DNA of 64,000 bases from Delphinapterus leucas (lineage: Eukaryota > Chordata > Mammalia > Artiodactyla > Monodontidae): assembly GCF_002288925.2 (NCBI RefSeq), contig NW_022098021.1:29094667-29158666 (forward strand), read 5' to 3'. Within the stretch, counting starts at the first letter, position 1; each line of letters begins with the position of its first letter. The notes under the pieces were generated by a model. The model was not told the DNA's origin and made no database searches. It saw only the letters and a program-made list of their open reading frames with translations. Shown here piece by piece: positions 11,620 to 25,100 of this stretch. Made by a program: the position numbers and the translations under genes.

Positions 11620-12395
11620 CCCATTTAAAAGAAACATATCAATAAACATAAGAAAAGATTCTCAACTTCAGTGGTTATAGAAAATGCAAATTAAAATCAC
11701 AGAATAGCAAAGATCAAAAGTCTTGACTATGCTAAGTTCAGGCAGGTGTGTGGAACATGGGAGCTCTCATGTGATGTTAGAGGGAGTACAAATTGGTAGA
11801 AGCAGTATGGAAGACAAGGAAGCATCACCTAACTGTCAATATATGAACCCAGTAATTTTAATTCCAGTTATATACCTGATATAAATGTGTGCGTATGTTC
11901 CTCTAAGGATATATAAGAGTATTCATAGAAGTACTATTTGCAATAGTCCCAAACTGGAAACTACCCAAATGCTCATCAATAGTAAAATGAACAAATGTAT
12001 GCATTTATATTCATCTAACAGATGATACAAAGCAGTGAGAATGAGTAAGCTGTAAATATGAACAAGAAATCAAATGAATTTCAGAAACTTAATGTTGAGT
12101 TAATAAGTTCGAGATAAAATAGCACTTATTGTATACTGATTCCATATATATATATGGAGTACACACACATACACACATATATTGATATATATACACACAT
12201 ATATATGACTTGGATATTTCAAGAATAGGCATACAAATTGTTACTTTTGGTGATGTAGTAAGTGGAAGGAGGTCTGATGGAGTTTCTGGAGGTTATGGTA
12301 AACTTATATATCTTAATGTGTGGAGTGTTTCATGGGTTAAGTTCTATATGAAAATTAATCAAGCAAAACTTACTTTTCCATATGTATGTTATTCA
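11620..12395 (+). mobile_element. Old L1 (L1M-type) 3' portion
   Basis: It reads in sense as a diverged end of ORF2: 'agattctcaactt...', 'gcaaattaaaatcaca', 'ggaacatgggagctctca', 'tgcaatagtcccaaactggaaactacccaaatg' (partial match), then 3' UTR. It is much more diverged than the L1 at 21136-26209. A TA/CA microsatellite (about 12143-12206) lies inside. The frame at 12210-12530 crosses from this L1 into the next element and is not a gene. Confidence 0.7.
12143..12206. repeat. TA/CA microsatellite
   Basis: Alternating TATATA and CACACA units inside the old L1 3' region. Confidence 0.8.
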
Positions 12396-12402
12396 CCAAT
12401 TG

Positions 12403-12778
12403 TATTAGTTTATCAGGGCTGCCACAACAAACCACAGACTGAGTGGCCTAAACAACAGAAATTTATTTTCTCACAGTTCTGGAGACATGAAGTCCAACAT
12501 CAAAGTGTCAGCAAGTTTGGTTTCTCCTAAGGCCTCTCTCCTTGGCTTGTAGACAGCTATTTTCTCACTCTGTCCTCAAATGACCGTTTCTTGTTATGCA
12601 CTTGTTGGTATGTCTTCCTCTTCTTAGAAGAACACCAGTCCTATTGGAATAGGGCCCTACTGTTTTGATTTCATTTACTCTTAATTACCACTTTAAAGGA
12701 TCTATCTCCAAACACAGGCATATGGAAGGTTTAGGGCTATAACATATTAATTTGGGGGGTACATAATTCAGTTCATAA
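12403..12778 (-). mobile_element. MLT1-type MaLR solo LTR
   Basis: On + it opens TGTATTAGTTTATCAGGGCT and passes through 'aacaacagaaatttattttctcacagttctgga' (partial), a CTCTCTCCTTGGCTTGTAGA block, 'ccagtcctattgga', and closes near 'ttttggggg...cataattcagttcataa'. This is the reverse complement of the MLT1 LTR layout, so the LTR lies on the minus strand. On that strand the poly(A) signal AATAAA falls in the expected place near the 3' end. Non-autonomous MaLR LTRs carry no genes. Confidence 0.85.
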
Positions 12779-14448
12779 ATATTAAACAATACATAATAAT
12801 AATTAGTTCACAAAAAGAAAGAAAAATAAGAAATATAGCATCTACAATCTGAAAAGTACCTTACATGGCAATTTTCTTCCCTCATTCCTTTCATTTGCTA
12901 TTCTTGTAGTTCCCTTACACAACTTGGCATAAAGAGAACATTAATATTGCTCTCCCTTCTTCACCTCTATGTTTACATCAACTGTATTGTGCATCTGCCT
13001 TTAACCAGCAGAAATAGCACCATTGCTCATGTTTCTAATGAAAAGAGTTGGGAATATTTATCCTGCAAACTTTAGACAAAACATTGAAAAATTTGAGGGT
13101 AACAAGTTTCCCTTTGTCTGACCTTTTTAAAATAAAACTACATTAAGAAATTCTTAAAATCTCATCTCTCAACCACATTCAAATTCAAATCAAAGTTGGA
13201 ATCTAAATTACTGGTGTAGCATTATGTTAATTAATGAATACTTGCTATGAAATTAATTACTAAGAAATTTCAGTGTCATGAACTTTATTAAGCTTAAGAA
13301 TTTTAAAGGTCAAATTAGAAAACAACTGTTAAAGGTTAAGGTTTTTAACAATTAAATATGTTATAAACCTGTATTGTACATAGAAATGTTTACTCTGAAA
13401 CAATTTATTAATATTCTATCCAATTTTGTTGTTGAATAATATGCAGGAGACAGTGTCTGATCTGGGAATATACAGCTTGTTCTTAGAACTTAGCAAGCAA
13501 TTTTAGAAATTTTAGATATCCAAGATAACAATTTTAAAGTTGGATGAACTGTAATCTTTGAATAAAATCAATCTAACACCCAAGACTTTCAATACAAATC
13601 ATATACAGTATATTTCAAAAGTATACCAAAAGTAAAGGACTGAAATACACGTAACTAATCCATAGCCACAAGGGTTTATGAACAGCTGGCTAATTTTTCA
13701 CTACCCATAACCCTTTGAATTTAACTGTCTGTTTTCTACATTTCAACATGTGGTGCTTATAACATCTTTAATAATCAAAACTACATAGCTGTCATAAATA
13801 CAAGCCCCTAGTTACAACATACTAAACACATAAGTAAGCACATATTAAATACACACAGCTATTCAAGAGTATAGAGTGATTTGCAAATATTATATATTGA
13901 AAAATAATATTTAAATACCTCCATCAATTTCCATTTTCAAGAAAATTATATATCTATTTTTCTACTTAGTATTTAAAAATAGAACAAAGGTGTGGCTTGA
14001 ACATAGCATATGAAAATGTATCATATTTCCTCTAAACCACACATGCAATGGAAGAAACTCATCTGATCATTTAGCATATCTGTTTGCTTTTCTGAATTAT
14101 AGCAAATAGGTCAACTTATTGATTCTTTGATAAACCTATTGCATGTTTATGTCTATTGAAATACATTTAAAGGACTATAAGCTCAGTTTCATCAATTAAT
14201 CTTATGTATAAAGATGCTTATAATATACATTATTTTATATGTATAAAAATTTGGTATTTTTTCATACTTATTGATTTAATTAAAAATTAATTGTAACTTG
14301 ATTTAAAAAACCTACTAATTCCTTCCAGGTTTGTAAAACTATATGCATCCACTAAACTAATGTAAATATTACTTATTATATAATGTGATAAAGTTTGGGG
14401 GTGCACTTTCTGCATAACTGGAATTGCCATAGCCTTTAGAGTATAGAA
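12779..14448. other. Unique AT-rich non-coding DNA
   Basis: I recognise no gene or repeat in this stretch. Confidence 0.5.
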
Positions 14449-14672
14449 CAGCCAGTCCACTAGGACCTATGGGCCAAATTTGGCCTACCACTTATTTTAG
14501 TAAAGTTTCCTTGGAACACTGACCCACCCATTCATGTACATTTATTTTCTGTGAGTACTTTCTCTCTACAATGCCAGAGTTGTGTAGTTGCAAAGACTGC
14601 ATGACTAGCAAAGTAAAAATATGTACCATCTGGCCCTTCACCAGAAAATTGTGCCAAACCTTCATATGGACG
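14449..14672 (-). mobile_element. hAT-Charlie-group DNA transposon fragment
   Basis: The order 'CTATGGGCCAAATTTGGCC', then 'aaagtttccttggaacac', 'cccattcatgtac', 'gttgtgtagttgcaaagac', then CTGGCCCTTCACCAGAAAAT matches a common mammalian non-autonomous hAT element in reverse complement. The two ends carry GGGCCAAAT- and CTGGCCCTT-type blocks near the inverted termini. It is too short to encode transposase. The two frames here (14492-14746, 14571-14780) are by-products. Confidence 0.7.
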
Positions 14673-16344
14673 ATTATGTGTATGTGCAGAAAAGTTAACC
14701 TCTTTATGGACAATAAAGAGAATGGAAACTCACAGGGATTTTGCAATTATCAGAAGATGCATTATGTGAAAGCACCTTAGTGCCAATATTAGTGCATGTT
14801 TATATATTCAATAGATGTTTAACAAAAATTTCATTAAAAATTTATCTACTAATATACACTGAGCACATAGCAAATGTCAATTAGTCAGATGTTTATATAA
14901 ATGTGAAGAGTTCTTTCTGAGTTTCATCTGTCTTGTTACTTAAAATACACCAATACTTTATATCTTACTTTACTTTACATTGTAGTTAAAGTTATACCAA
15001 TAACAAAAATAAATAATAAATTTTATGTTTGAGAATCCCCTTTATTTTCTGAATAATCATAGAAATTATACTTTACTCTTGCACCCCACCCTTGCAAGAC
15101 CTCTTGTTTTTAAATCCAGAGCCCCACTACTACCTAACTTAAGATTTTGTTCATCTTAATATCTTTCAGATTCTAAAAAAATGCAGTGATGAACATACAT
15201 GACTATCCATAAAGTGGTGGGAAGAGGTTGGATTCTGGATATATTTTGAAGGTACAGTCAACACAGTTTCCTGAATAATAGCATGTGGAGTGTGAGAGGA
15301 GTCAAGGATTATTGCCATATATGTTTTTTGTTTTTTATTTTTTTCTGAAAAACAGGGAGAATTGTCCTGTTCTTGACAGACATGAAAAAGAGTATGTGCT
15401 GTAGATTTTAAATAAAAGCATTAGAAGTTTATTTTCACATATGTTAACTAAACTGTTTAAGCTTTATGTGGGTGATTTTATGTTTTAGATTTTTAACAAA
15501 TAAAAGCATACATGAAGATGGAACCTAGACTTTTCGCAAATAGATTTCTGCTTAAGTGTACTTGAACAGGACAGAATAAGGTAGGATGGCAGAAAGTTAT
15601 TTGTTTTCCTATACATTACCAAAAAAATGACAATAAATGGCAGAAGCAAAATTGAACTCAAGTGTTGATCTCAAGATGCCTCAGTTTCCCATATTAGTAC
15701 ATCAATTAAATTTGAACTATTTCCTGAGAATATCAGAATGACAGAAAAATGATTTATATTGAAGTAAATTGCTTTCATTAAATGTGTAGAGAAATGAGAT
15801 GGATATTTCTGAAAATGTATACATAAATTTAAATACATTTTCAAAACACCAAGTATGTAGCATTTCCCACTATTTCACTATGGTGTTATGAAGTCAATTT
15901 GATTTCCCAACTGAATGAACATTCTCACAGCTTTTTACTTATGCATTGAAGAAGTGATGGATTGCAATTTATGGTTACACTGTGTAGTTGTCACCAGGGG
16001 AAGAAATAGAGCTATATATAAAAGGATACATTTTTTATTTCCTTAAAACTCCATCCCAGTCACCTTCAATGAACATTAGACTCATTCTATGTTACTGTTC
16101 TTTGGCCGAACTGAATACACTGTAGAACTTTTCTTTACCAGTTGTATGAGTGGCAAAACAAAACTTCTTTTAAAATAAAATTAAAAGGAAATCTTTTAGG
16201 TTAAATAATGAATGGCAATATTATCTTCAAGAACAAAATAAAAGTGTCCTGATGCATGTTACTTAAAATGAAGGTTTATAAACTATTAATTTGTCTGTAC
16301 CCTGAATATAGTCTGGAGTAATTAAATTATTAAAGAGAGTGTGT
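14673..16344. other. Non-coding AT-rich DNA
   Basis: No gene or named repeat recognised. It ends at the LTR-like unit at 16345. Confidence 0.5.
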
Positions 16345-16735
16345 ATTCATGCCCATGTTGCCAGAAATGGAAATGACGCCTCCCAGGAATAACTCCTCAG
16401 AACTGTTACCTGACAAGATTGTACTGCTAATCCAACAGCAGGCTAATAAACCAAGAGATGAGATGTTGGGGCAAGGAATAGTGACTTTATTTGGAAAACC
16501 AATGGCCAAGAAGATGGTGGACTAGTGTCCCAAAGAACCACCTTACCTGACTGAGAATTCAGGCTCTTTTATACCAAAAGGAGAGGGGGTGCGACTGCTT
16601 ATTGCAGACTTCTTGGTGTCAGCCAGAACCAGAAGGGGTATGATAATCTGTGGTTCTTGCAGCTGTTCATGTTTTGACATCTTGAAGTTAATCCTAAGTA
16701 TTATCATTTAGAAAGCTGAATACACCCTAACATTT
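16345..16735 (-). mobile_element. Candidate solo LTR of an endogenous retrovirus
   Basis: Read on the minus strand, the unit has a TATA box (GGTATAAAAGAG, about 16568-16579), then about 80 bp further an AATAAAG poly(A) signal (about 16484-16490), followed by a unique stretch ending near 16345. This order of U3 with TATA, a short R, poly(A) signal and U5 is what an LTR shows. It is richer in GC than the flanks. No internal retroviral coding sequence adjoins it, so it would be a solo LTR left by recombination. I cannot name the family and the outer ends are approximate. Confidence 0.5.
16568..16579 (-). promoter_or_regulatory. TATA box of the candidate LTR
   Basis: Minus-strand TATAAAAG, shown as CTTTTATACC on +, placed about 80 bp upstream of an AATAAA signal. 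Probably a relic promoter. Activity cannot be judged from sequence. Confidence 0.4.
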
Positions 16736-17756
16736 AAAGGTATTTTTGTTTGTTTATTTTTCCTGCATAGACAAACTTGATTTATTTTTTAATTGCAAGA
16801 TGTTTTGTTACTGGAAGTATTATATTTCATATATGATCCATAAGTTTCAAAATAACCTTTTTTCCCCAAATTCCTGCCCTATGCAATCTGATTCACGTAC
16901 CATAAGTAACAAAATAGCAATGGTTTTTGTTGTTTTCATTTGTTTCTGTTGGAGCTATGACAGTTTAACTTTACTTGAAATGCTTTCTGATAACTAATGG
17001 TTCAAAAATTAACTGGTATATAATCTATAAAAAATTTCAATAACTTACTGAGTAATTGAAAGTTAAAATCAATCTTATTTTCAAACATTTGTTTCATAAA
17101 TTATTTGCCTGCATGAGAAAGTAATATTTCTCAGTGCTTTGGGTGATAATTTTAATGATTTGATTTTGTCAGCTGGAATGTTTCCAAAGGCTAACCTATT
17201 CAAAAAATAATTTTAAAAACACTTCAATCTGTTTCTGAACTTTAAACAATTAATCCATCTACTCTGAAAGTAATAATACTGGTATTATTGCAACCAACGT
17301 AGATAAATACTGTTCTTTTTTATCATCCCATCATTAACAGAGGTATATCTCAAAAGTGTTACATAATTTTTAGCATCCCTAATATACCATCTTGTTTCAC
17401 TGTTCTTCACAAACATAAAATAACACATCAAGGTATTTCATCTTAATTTCACTGGAAATATGAATGCTTGTTTTGAAAAATGTAGAACTAAAAGCTCACA
17501 GTGCAAATACATCATTTATATTTATACATTACACATGACTGAGTTGAAGTTTTAAAAAATCTATGTATATTAATAATGGCAAAATGTGAAACTATCCTTA
17601 TGGAAATTAACCTAATTAGTTTTACATTTTTGAAGCAATAAAAATGTGGTGATTACACTAAAATTTTCCTCCAATACATGCTAAATAGGTAGCCAATTAT
17701 TTATCCTATATGTGCATAGAAAAATATTTTTTTCTGTTTTTCTTTCATATATTATT
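16736..17756. other. Non-coding AT-rich DNA
   Basis: The frame at 16746-16997 has no recognisable domain and no gene context. No repeat identified. Confidence 0.45.
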
Positions 17757-18128
17757 ATGCTTAGTTTTATATATCAACTTGCCTAGGTTATAGTACCTAG
17801 GTATTCAATTAAGCACTAACCTAAGTGTCGCTGTGAAGGCATTTTGTAAATGTGATTATTATCTAAAATTAGTTGATTTTAGATAAAAGGGATTATCCAT
17901 GAAAGTGTGAGTGGGTCTCATCCAGTCATTTGAGAGGCCTTTAGAGTGAAGTTTCTCTGAGGAAGAAGAAATCTGTTCATTAGCTGCAGCTTCAACTCTT
18001 GCCCTAGAATATCCAGTCTCTTGGTTTGCTCTATAGATTTGCCCACTGCCCAGCCAGAACTTAAAATTCTGTATGCCAATTTTTATCCTTCTATCCTACT
18101 GGTTCGATAGAACCCAGCTGATACACAT
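17757..18128 (+). mobile_element. LTR-like interspersed repeat, family uncertain
   Basis: The layout 'ttttatatatcaacttgcctagg', 'ctgtgaaggcattttgtaaatgtgatt', 'gtgggtctcatccagtcatttga', then a distal CTACTGGTTC...AACCCAGCTGATACAC end resembles a widespread mammalian LTR repeat in sense orientation. It carries no coding sequence. The family name is left open because I cannot align it. Confidence 0.5.
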
Positions 18129-19747
18129 GTCTTTTACCCTTTGTTGGAAATCTCAAGGCAAATTAAATCTGTTAGCCATCATTTATTTATGATTTGGATG
18201 GCTGGGAGATATTTTCAATATGGCATGGACAAGAACAAAGCTGATAAAAGTTACAGCTGAGCTCATGCAGACTCATTCATGAAGTTTGAGTGCATTGGGA
18301 ACTAATGAGCTATATCTTGAAATAACCAAAACAAAGATGTCAAAATTACTCATATGAAGAATATTGACCTACAATTTAACTATCAAATCTAATTTAAAAA
18401 TTCATTTCAATGATTTGACAGTAAAATAATAAAAATATTTAACAGAGAATAGAGGTATTAAGAGTTTTACTGCCTATTTTAGGAAAAGAATTTTCTTATA
18501 AAACTGTAGGAGAGTAATAATAAATAATATTGTAAAGAATTACACATGAAAACTGCCTGTCATTTACTTCTCCAATTTATTATAATATTATATATTAGTA
18601 GTATACAATGTCTAATATTTTATATAATGTTTTATAATTAGACAACAAAATGAGAAGTAGAATCATTGACTTTTGGTTATTTAATACTTCAAACTAACCT
18701 GACTGAATCTAGTATTTCTACTAACTATGCAGTCATACAATCAGTAAATATAGACATTCAACCACATGCTTAAGTTAAAATGTTATTGCATAATGTAAAA
18801 TTTTTTCTTTCAATATATTAGATCTCAATCTTGCTTCTTGATTTCTTGGTGATTATGGACACCCAGAGAAGGCCAAATCATTACAAATTAAACAGAAAGA
18901 AATATAATTATATTTTATTTGTTAATTATTTAAACATAAGAACATACAAACAAAATATTTATTATCTGATGACACCTTTTTTTGCTTTCATATAACTCAA
19001 TTCCTTTATTATTACGGACATTTTTATTGAGTCTGGAGAGACAGCTTCACACAAGAAAGTATTCAAGGAAACTAGATACATAATTGGAAGTTTGCCATAA
19101 AGAAAAAATACTATATTTTAATAATTTTATTCCTGTGTTCACACACATAAACACAATCAGATATAATCAAAATTTAATCATTTCAAGATAGTTTAGTTTA
19201 GTATGATGACCTTTTAAATGGATTAGTTCCATGTCCAATGATATTTCAGAGTAATCACCAAATCTCTCACAATCATAAAGTGTTATTTTCCCTTTATATG
19301 AAATAATTGAGTAAATTACTTCTAGTGATATTTAATAGTCATAAATACAGCTAATATAACATGCATAAATTGATATAACAGTTATAGTGTAATACAAATA
19401 TATTTAATATACTAGTTATATACATGTTTGTTTCTATATCAGCAGATAGGAGATAAAAAAATGAATTTTTAAAGGCTCTAAAGAGCATTCTAAATTATGA
19501 AATTGAAGGTTTTAGCAGGCACAAAGTAATTTATCTTTATATTTTCTTTCACATTTAGTATGTTGAAAAAACTTAGATTTCTTCACTTTTATGTCAGAAT
19601 TATATTCTATCACAAGTAGACTTTTTCCTTTAGCAATTTTAATTATATTTGGCTTTTAGGACATTCATGTGAGTTTTTCCTATCATTGATACTTATAAGA
19701 CAGCTATCCCAAGCATCATGTGAAATTTAGCAATATTTTTATGGTTT
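18129..19747. other. Unique AT-rich non-coding DNA
   Basis: No gene or recognisable repeat seen. Confidence 0.5.
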
Positions 19748-19880
19748 TTACTCATTCAACTAATATTCTTAAATGACCACCATGTCTAAGGGACTGCTGG
19801 GACAGCAATGATGAAAAATGCAGTCTTTACTCCTGTGGAATTTACATTCTTATGGAAATTCACAACTCAGTACAACTCAG
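19748..19880 (-). mobile_element. L2 LINE 3' fragment
   Basis: The + strand pattern 'ctcattcaactaatattcttaaatgacca', 'gggacagcaatgatgaaa', 'gtggaatttacattctt' is the reverse complement of the L2 3' end (counterpart of 'ttcattcaacaaatatttattgagc...'). Diverged copy, so about as old as mammalian radiation. Confidence 0.6.
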
Positions 19881-20689
19881 ATACTGTTAAGAGTACCTCA
19901 TGATGAAAGAATAAGAGATGGTAAAAGCCACAGTTACTCTAGAAGAAGAGATTTAAGGAAATTTTGAGTAAAAAGTAAAAGATATATGTTTTGTAAGAAT
20001 GAATAATGTAAATCTGCCATTTGGGATCAGGGGAAGAATACTCTGTATAGAAGGAACATCATGTGATGCAAGACCTATAGGATTGTACACTCATTTTGTT
20101 ATTTCTGTTGCCATTGTTTTATTTCTTCTCCAGCCTTGATTTTAACACATATTCATAGATTCACAATAAATATAGTTTCAAAGTGATGATAAAAAAAAAA
20201 AGTTATGCAAGAAGCATTCATTGTTATTCATTATTTATAATATTATGACACAATATTTCAACATATTTTTCGTCATTAAAAGACTCCTGAAAGAATGGTA
20301 CACTGACTTCTAAGTTGATTTCCCATTACACCCCCAAAGAGAAAGAGGGGGCATAGCAGCTTGCTTCTCCTAGGCCAACAGAAGAGTTTCTCTGTTAGTC
20401 TGCTGTGATGGAGTCTTATACGATACAACGTACTCAACGGAGTGACATCTCTTCACTGTTGCTATGTTTTATAGATTGTAAACAAGTCACAGTTTCTATC
20501 TTTACTCAGAGCAAGAGTGTTATACAAACCAGTGAATCATCAGGGCCATTCGTAAGTTGTCCTTCCTTTCTTTGTATAACTAGTGAACACTTACTCATTC
20601 TTCAACTTTGGCAAAATAGTTAACTTTTGTTAAAGTATGAGCAGTGAATCTATGGCTGTCTCATATTATCTTTTATAGTTTTAAAATGT
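19881..20689. other. Non-coding DNA
   Basis: No gene supported. A frame at 20405-20623 has no recognisable domain. Confidence 0.45.
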
Positions 20690-20698
20690 TTACATTTT

Positions 20699-20987
20699 TC
20701 TAGGATTCCCTGGTGTGCAGTTGTTGAGAGTCCACCTGCCAATGCAGGGGACATAGGTTTGAGCCCTGGTCCAGGAGGATACCACATGCTGTGGAGCAAC
20801 TAAGCCCATGTGCCACAACTGCTGAGGCCCATGCACCTAGAAGCCATGCTCTGCAACAAGGGAGGCCTGCGCAGTGCAGCAAAGAGTGGCACCCACTCGC
20901 CACAACTGGGGAATGCCTGCACACAGCAAAAAAGACCCAACACAGACAAAAATAAATTAAATAAACAAATAAAACTTTTTAAAAAGC
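20699..20987 (+). mobile_element. CHR-type SINE, long (CHR-1-like) form
   Basis: In sense: GATTCCCTGGTG head, A-box region 'gttgttgagagtccacctgcc', B-box region 'ggtttgagccctgg', then a tRNA-unrelated body with 'gcaacaagggaggcc...cgcagtg', a 'cactcgccacaactgggga' block and a tail ending AAATAAATTAAATAAACAAATAAA. The body is about 75 bp longer than the four short copies. TTACATTTT is repeated at 20690-20698 and 20988-20996 as the target-site duplication. It differs from the short copies at many positions, so it is probably the older insertion. Confidence 0.88.
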
Positions 20988-21276
20988 TTACATTTTACAT
21001 GGGTAAATTTTTAAGGATATAAGTGATATCACTTTACAGGTACAGCCTTCTTTTTAGAGTTTTCTTATTTATCAGGTGGCATTAATCATGCATATTTTTC
21101 TTCGCTCCATTAAGGATAGATAACATATTAAAAAGACACAAAGTGAAGAAGAACTACAATCCTGCAGCCTGTGGAACAAAAACCACATTCACAGAAAGAT
21201 AGACAAGAGGAAAAGGTAGAGTGCTGAGTACCAGACAAAGGAACAAGATAAAAACTCAGAAAAACTACTGAATGAA

Positions 21277-22111
21277 GTGGAGATAGGAAACCTTCCAGAA
21301 AAAGAATTCAGAATAATGTTAGTAAAGATGATCCAGGGCCTCGGAGAAAAAATGGGGGCAAAGATCGAGAAGATGCAAGAAATGTTTAACAAAGACCTAG
21401 AAGAATTAAAGAACAAACAAACAGAGATGAACAATACAATAACTGAAATGAAAACTACACTAGAAGGAATCAATAGCAGAATAACTGAAGCAGAAGAACG
21501 GATAAGTGATCTGGAGGACAGAATGGTGGAATTCACTGCCTCAGAACAGAATAAAGAAAAAAGAATGAAAAGAAATGAAGACAGCCTAAGAGACCTCTGG
21601 GACAATGTAAATGCAACAACATTCTCATTAGAGCCTTCCCAGAAGGAGAAGAGAGAGAGGAAGGACCCGAGAAAATATTTGAAGAGAATATAGTTGAAAA
21701 CTTCACTAACATGGGAAAGTAAATAGGCACCAAAGTCCAGGAAGTGCAGAGAGTCCCATACAGGATAAACCCAATGAGAAACATGCCAAGACACATAATA
21801 ATCAACTTGGCAAAAATTAAAAACAAAGAAAAATTATTGAAAGCAACAAGGGAAAAATGACAAATAATCTACAAGGGAACTCCCGTAAGGTTAACGGCTG
21901 ATTTCTCAGCAGAAACTCTACAATTCAGAAGGCAGTGACATGATATACTTAAAGTGATGAAAGTGAAGAACGTACAACCAAGATTACTCTACGCAGAAAG
22001 GATCTCATTCAGATTCGATGGAGAAATCAAAAGCTTTACAGACAAGCAAAAACTAACAGAATTCAGCACCATCAAACCAGCTCTACAACAAATGCTAAAG
22101 GAACTTTTCTA
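21277..22111 (+). pseudogene. L1 ORF1 (RNA-binding protein) pseudogene
   Basis: The intact part, 21277-21693 (138 residues), is a long charged coiled coil with heptads such as EEERISDLEDRM-type repeats, the trimerisation stalk of L1 ORF1p. Downstream 21694-22111 keeps the RNA-recognition and C-terminal regions by homology but with stops (for example TAG at about 21691-21693, and TGA in 21855-21865). The start is chosen as the ATG at 21277. The true ORF1 start lay upstream near 21200 and has a TAG (about 21217-21219). It cannot make a working protein. ORF1p normally coats L1 RNA in the cytoplasm. Confidence 0.85.
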
Positions 22112-22170
22112 AGTAGGAAACACAAAAGAAGAAAAGGACCTACAAAAACAAACCAAAAACAATTTAAAAA

Positions 22171-25100
22171 GTGGTCATAGGAACATACATATTGATAATT
22201 ACCTTAAATGTGAATGGAATAAATGCTCCAACCAAAAGACACAGGCTTGCTGAATGGATACAGAAACAAGTCCCATATATATGCTGTCTACAAGAGACCC
22301 ACTTCAGACCTAGGGACACATACAGACTGAAAGTGAGGAGATGGAAAAAGATATTCCATGCAAATGGAAATCAAAAGAAAGCTGGAGTAGCAATACTCAT
22401 ATCAGATAAAATAGACTTTAAAATAAAGAATGTTACAAGAGACAAGCAAGGACACTACATAACGACTAAGGGATCAATCCAAGAAGAAGATATAACAATT
22501 ATAAATATGTACACACCCAACATAGGAGCACCTCAGTACAGAAGGCAACTGCTAACAGCTCTAAAAGAGGAATTCAACAGTAACACATTAAGAGTGGGGG
22601 ATTTAAACACCTCACTTACACCAATGGACAGATCATCCAAAATGAAAATAAATAAGGAAAGAGAAGTTTTAAATGACACAATAGACCAGATAGATTTAAT
22701 TAATATTTATAGGACATTCCATCCAAAAACAGCATATTACATATTCTTCTCAAGTGTGCACAGAACATTCTCCAGGATAGATCACATCTTGGGTCACAAA
22801 TCAAGCCTTAGTAAATTTAAGAAAATTGAAATCATATCAAGCATCTTTTCTGACCACAACAATATGAGATTAGAAATGAATTACAGGGAAGAATATGTAA
22901 AAAACACAAACACACGGAGGCTAAATAATATGTTATTAAATAACCAAGAGGTCACTGAAGAAATTAAGGAGGAAATCACAAAATACCTACAGACAAATGA
23001 CAATGAAAACACAATGATCCAAAACCTATGGGATGCAGCAAAAGCAGTTCTAAGAGTGAAGTTTATAGCTATACAAGCCTACCTCAAGAAACAAGAAAAA
23101 TCTCAAATAAACAATCTATACTTACACCTAAAGGAACTAAAGAAGAGCAAACAAAACCCAAAGTTAGCAGAAGGAAAGAATTCATAAAGACCAGAGCAGA
23201 AATAAATGAAATAGAAACAAAGAAAACAATTGCAAAGATCAATAAAATGGAAAGCTGATTCTTTTAGAAGATAAACAAAATTGCTAAGCCATTAGCCAGA
23301 CTCATCAAGAAAAACAGGGAGAGGACTCAAATCAATAAAATTCAACATGAAAGAGGAGAAGTTACAACAGACACTGCAGAAATACAAAGCATCCTATGAA
23401 ACTACCACAAGCAACTCTAGGCCAATAAAAGGCACAACCTGGAAGAAATGGACAAATTCTTAGAAAGGTATAACCTTCCAAGACTGAACCAGGAAGAAAT
23501 AGAACATATGAACAGACCAATCACAAGGAATGAAATTGAAACTGTGATTGAAAATCTTCCAACAAAAAAAAGTCCAGCACCAGATGGCTTCACAGGTGAA
23601 TTCTACCAAACATTTAGAGAAGAGCTAACACCCATCCTTCTCAAACTCTTCTAAAACATTACAGAAGAAGGAACACTCCCAAACTCATTCTATGAGGCCA
23701 TGATCACCCTGATACCAAAACCAGAAAAAGATACTACAAAAAAAAAAAAAATACAGACCAATATCACTGATGAGTACAGATTCAAAAATCCTCAACAAAA
23801 TACTAGCAAACAGAATCCAACAACACATCAAAAGGATCATACACCATGATTAAGTGGGATTTATCCCAGGGATGACAGGATTCTTCAATATATGCAAATT
23901 AATCAATGTGATACACCATATTAACAAATTATAGAAGAAAAACAATATGATCATCTCAATAGATGCAGGAAAAGCTTTTGACAAAACTCAACACGGATTT
24001 ATGATAAAAACTCTCCAGATGGTGGGCATAGAGGGAATCTACCTCAAAATAATAAGGGCCATATATGACAAACCCACAGCAAACATCATTATCAATGGTG
24101 AAAAAAAGAAAGCATTTTTTCGAAGATCAAGAACAAGACAAGGATGTCCACTCTCACCACTATTATTCAACATAGTTTTGGAAGTCCTAGCCATGGCAAT
24201 CAGAGAAGAAAAAAAATAAAAGGAATACAAATTGGAAAAGAAGAATTAAAACTGTCACTGTTTGAAGATGACTATACATAGAGAATCCTAAAGATGCTAC
24301 CAGAAAACTACTAGAGCTAATCAATGAATTTGGTAAAGTAACAGGATATGAAATTAATGCAGAGAAATCACTTGCATTCCTATACACTAATGATGAGAAA
24401 TATGAAAGAGAAATTAAGGAAACATTCCCATTTACCATTGCAACAAAAAGAATAAAATACCTAGGAATAAACCTACCTAGGGTGACAGAAGACCTTTATG
24501 CAGCAAATTATAAGACACTGATGAAAGAATTTAACTATGATACAAACAGATTGAGAGATATACCATGTTCTTGGATTGGAAGAATCAATTTTGTGAAAAT
24601 GACTCTACTACCCAAAACAATCTGCACATTCAATGCAATCCCTATCAAATTACCAATGACATATTTTACAGAACTGGAACAAAATATCTTAAAATTTGTA
24701 TGCAGAAACAAACGACTCTGAATAGCCAAAGTAATCTTGAGGGAGAAAAAGCAGAGCTGGAGGAATCAGACTCCCTGATTTCAGACTATACTACAAAGCT
24801 ACAGTAATCAAGATAAAATTGTACTGGTACAAAAACAGAAATATACATCAATGGAACAGGATAGAAAGCCCAGAGATAAACCCATGCACCTATAGTCAAC
24901 TAATCTGTGACAAAGGAGATAAGGATATACAGTGGAGAAAAGACAGTCTCTTCAATATGTGTTGCTGGGAAAACTGGACAGCTACATGTAAAAGAATGAA
25001 ATTAGAACACTCCCTAACCCATACACAAAAATAAACTCAAAATGGATTAGAGATCTAAATGTAAGAACCAACACTATAAAACTCTTAGAGGAAAACTTAG

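Noticed and set aside
21189..21794. 201-codon minus-strand open frame
   Set aside because: It is the antisense shadow of L1 ORF1. The same effect occurs at 54218-54777 on + and 59177-59521 on minus.
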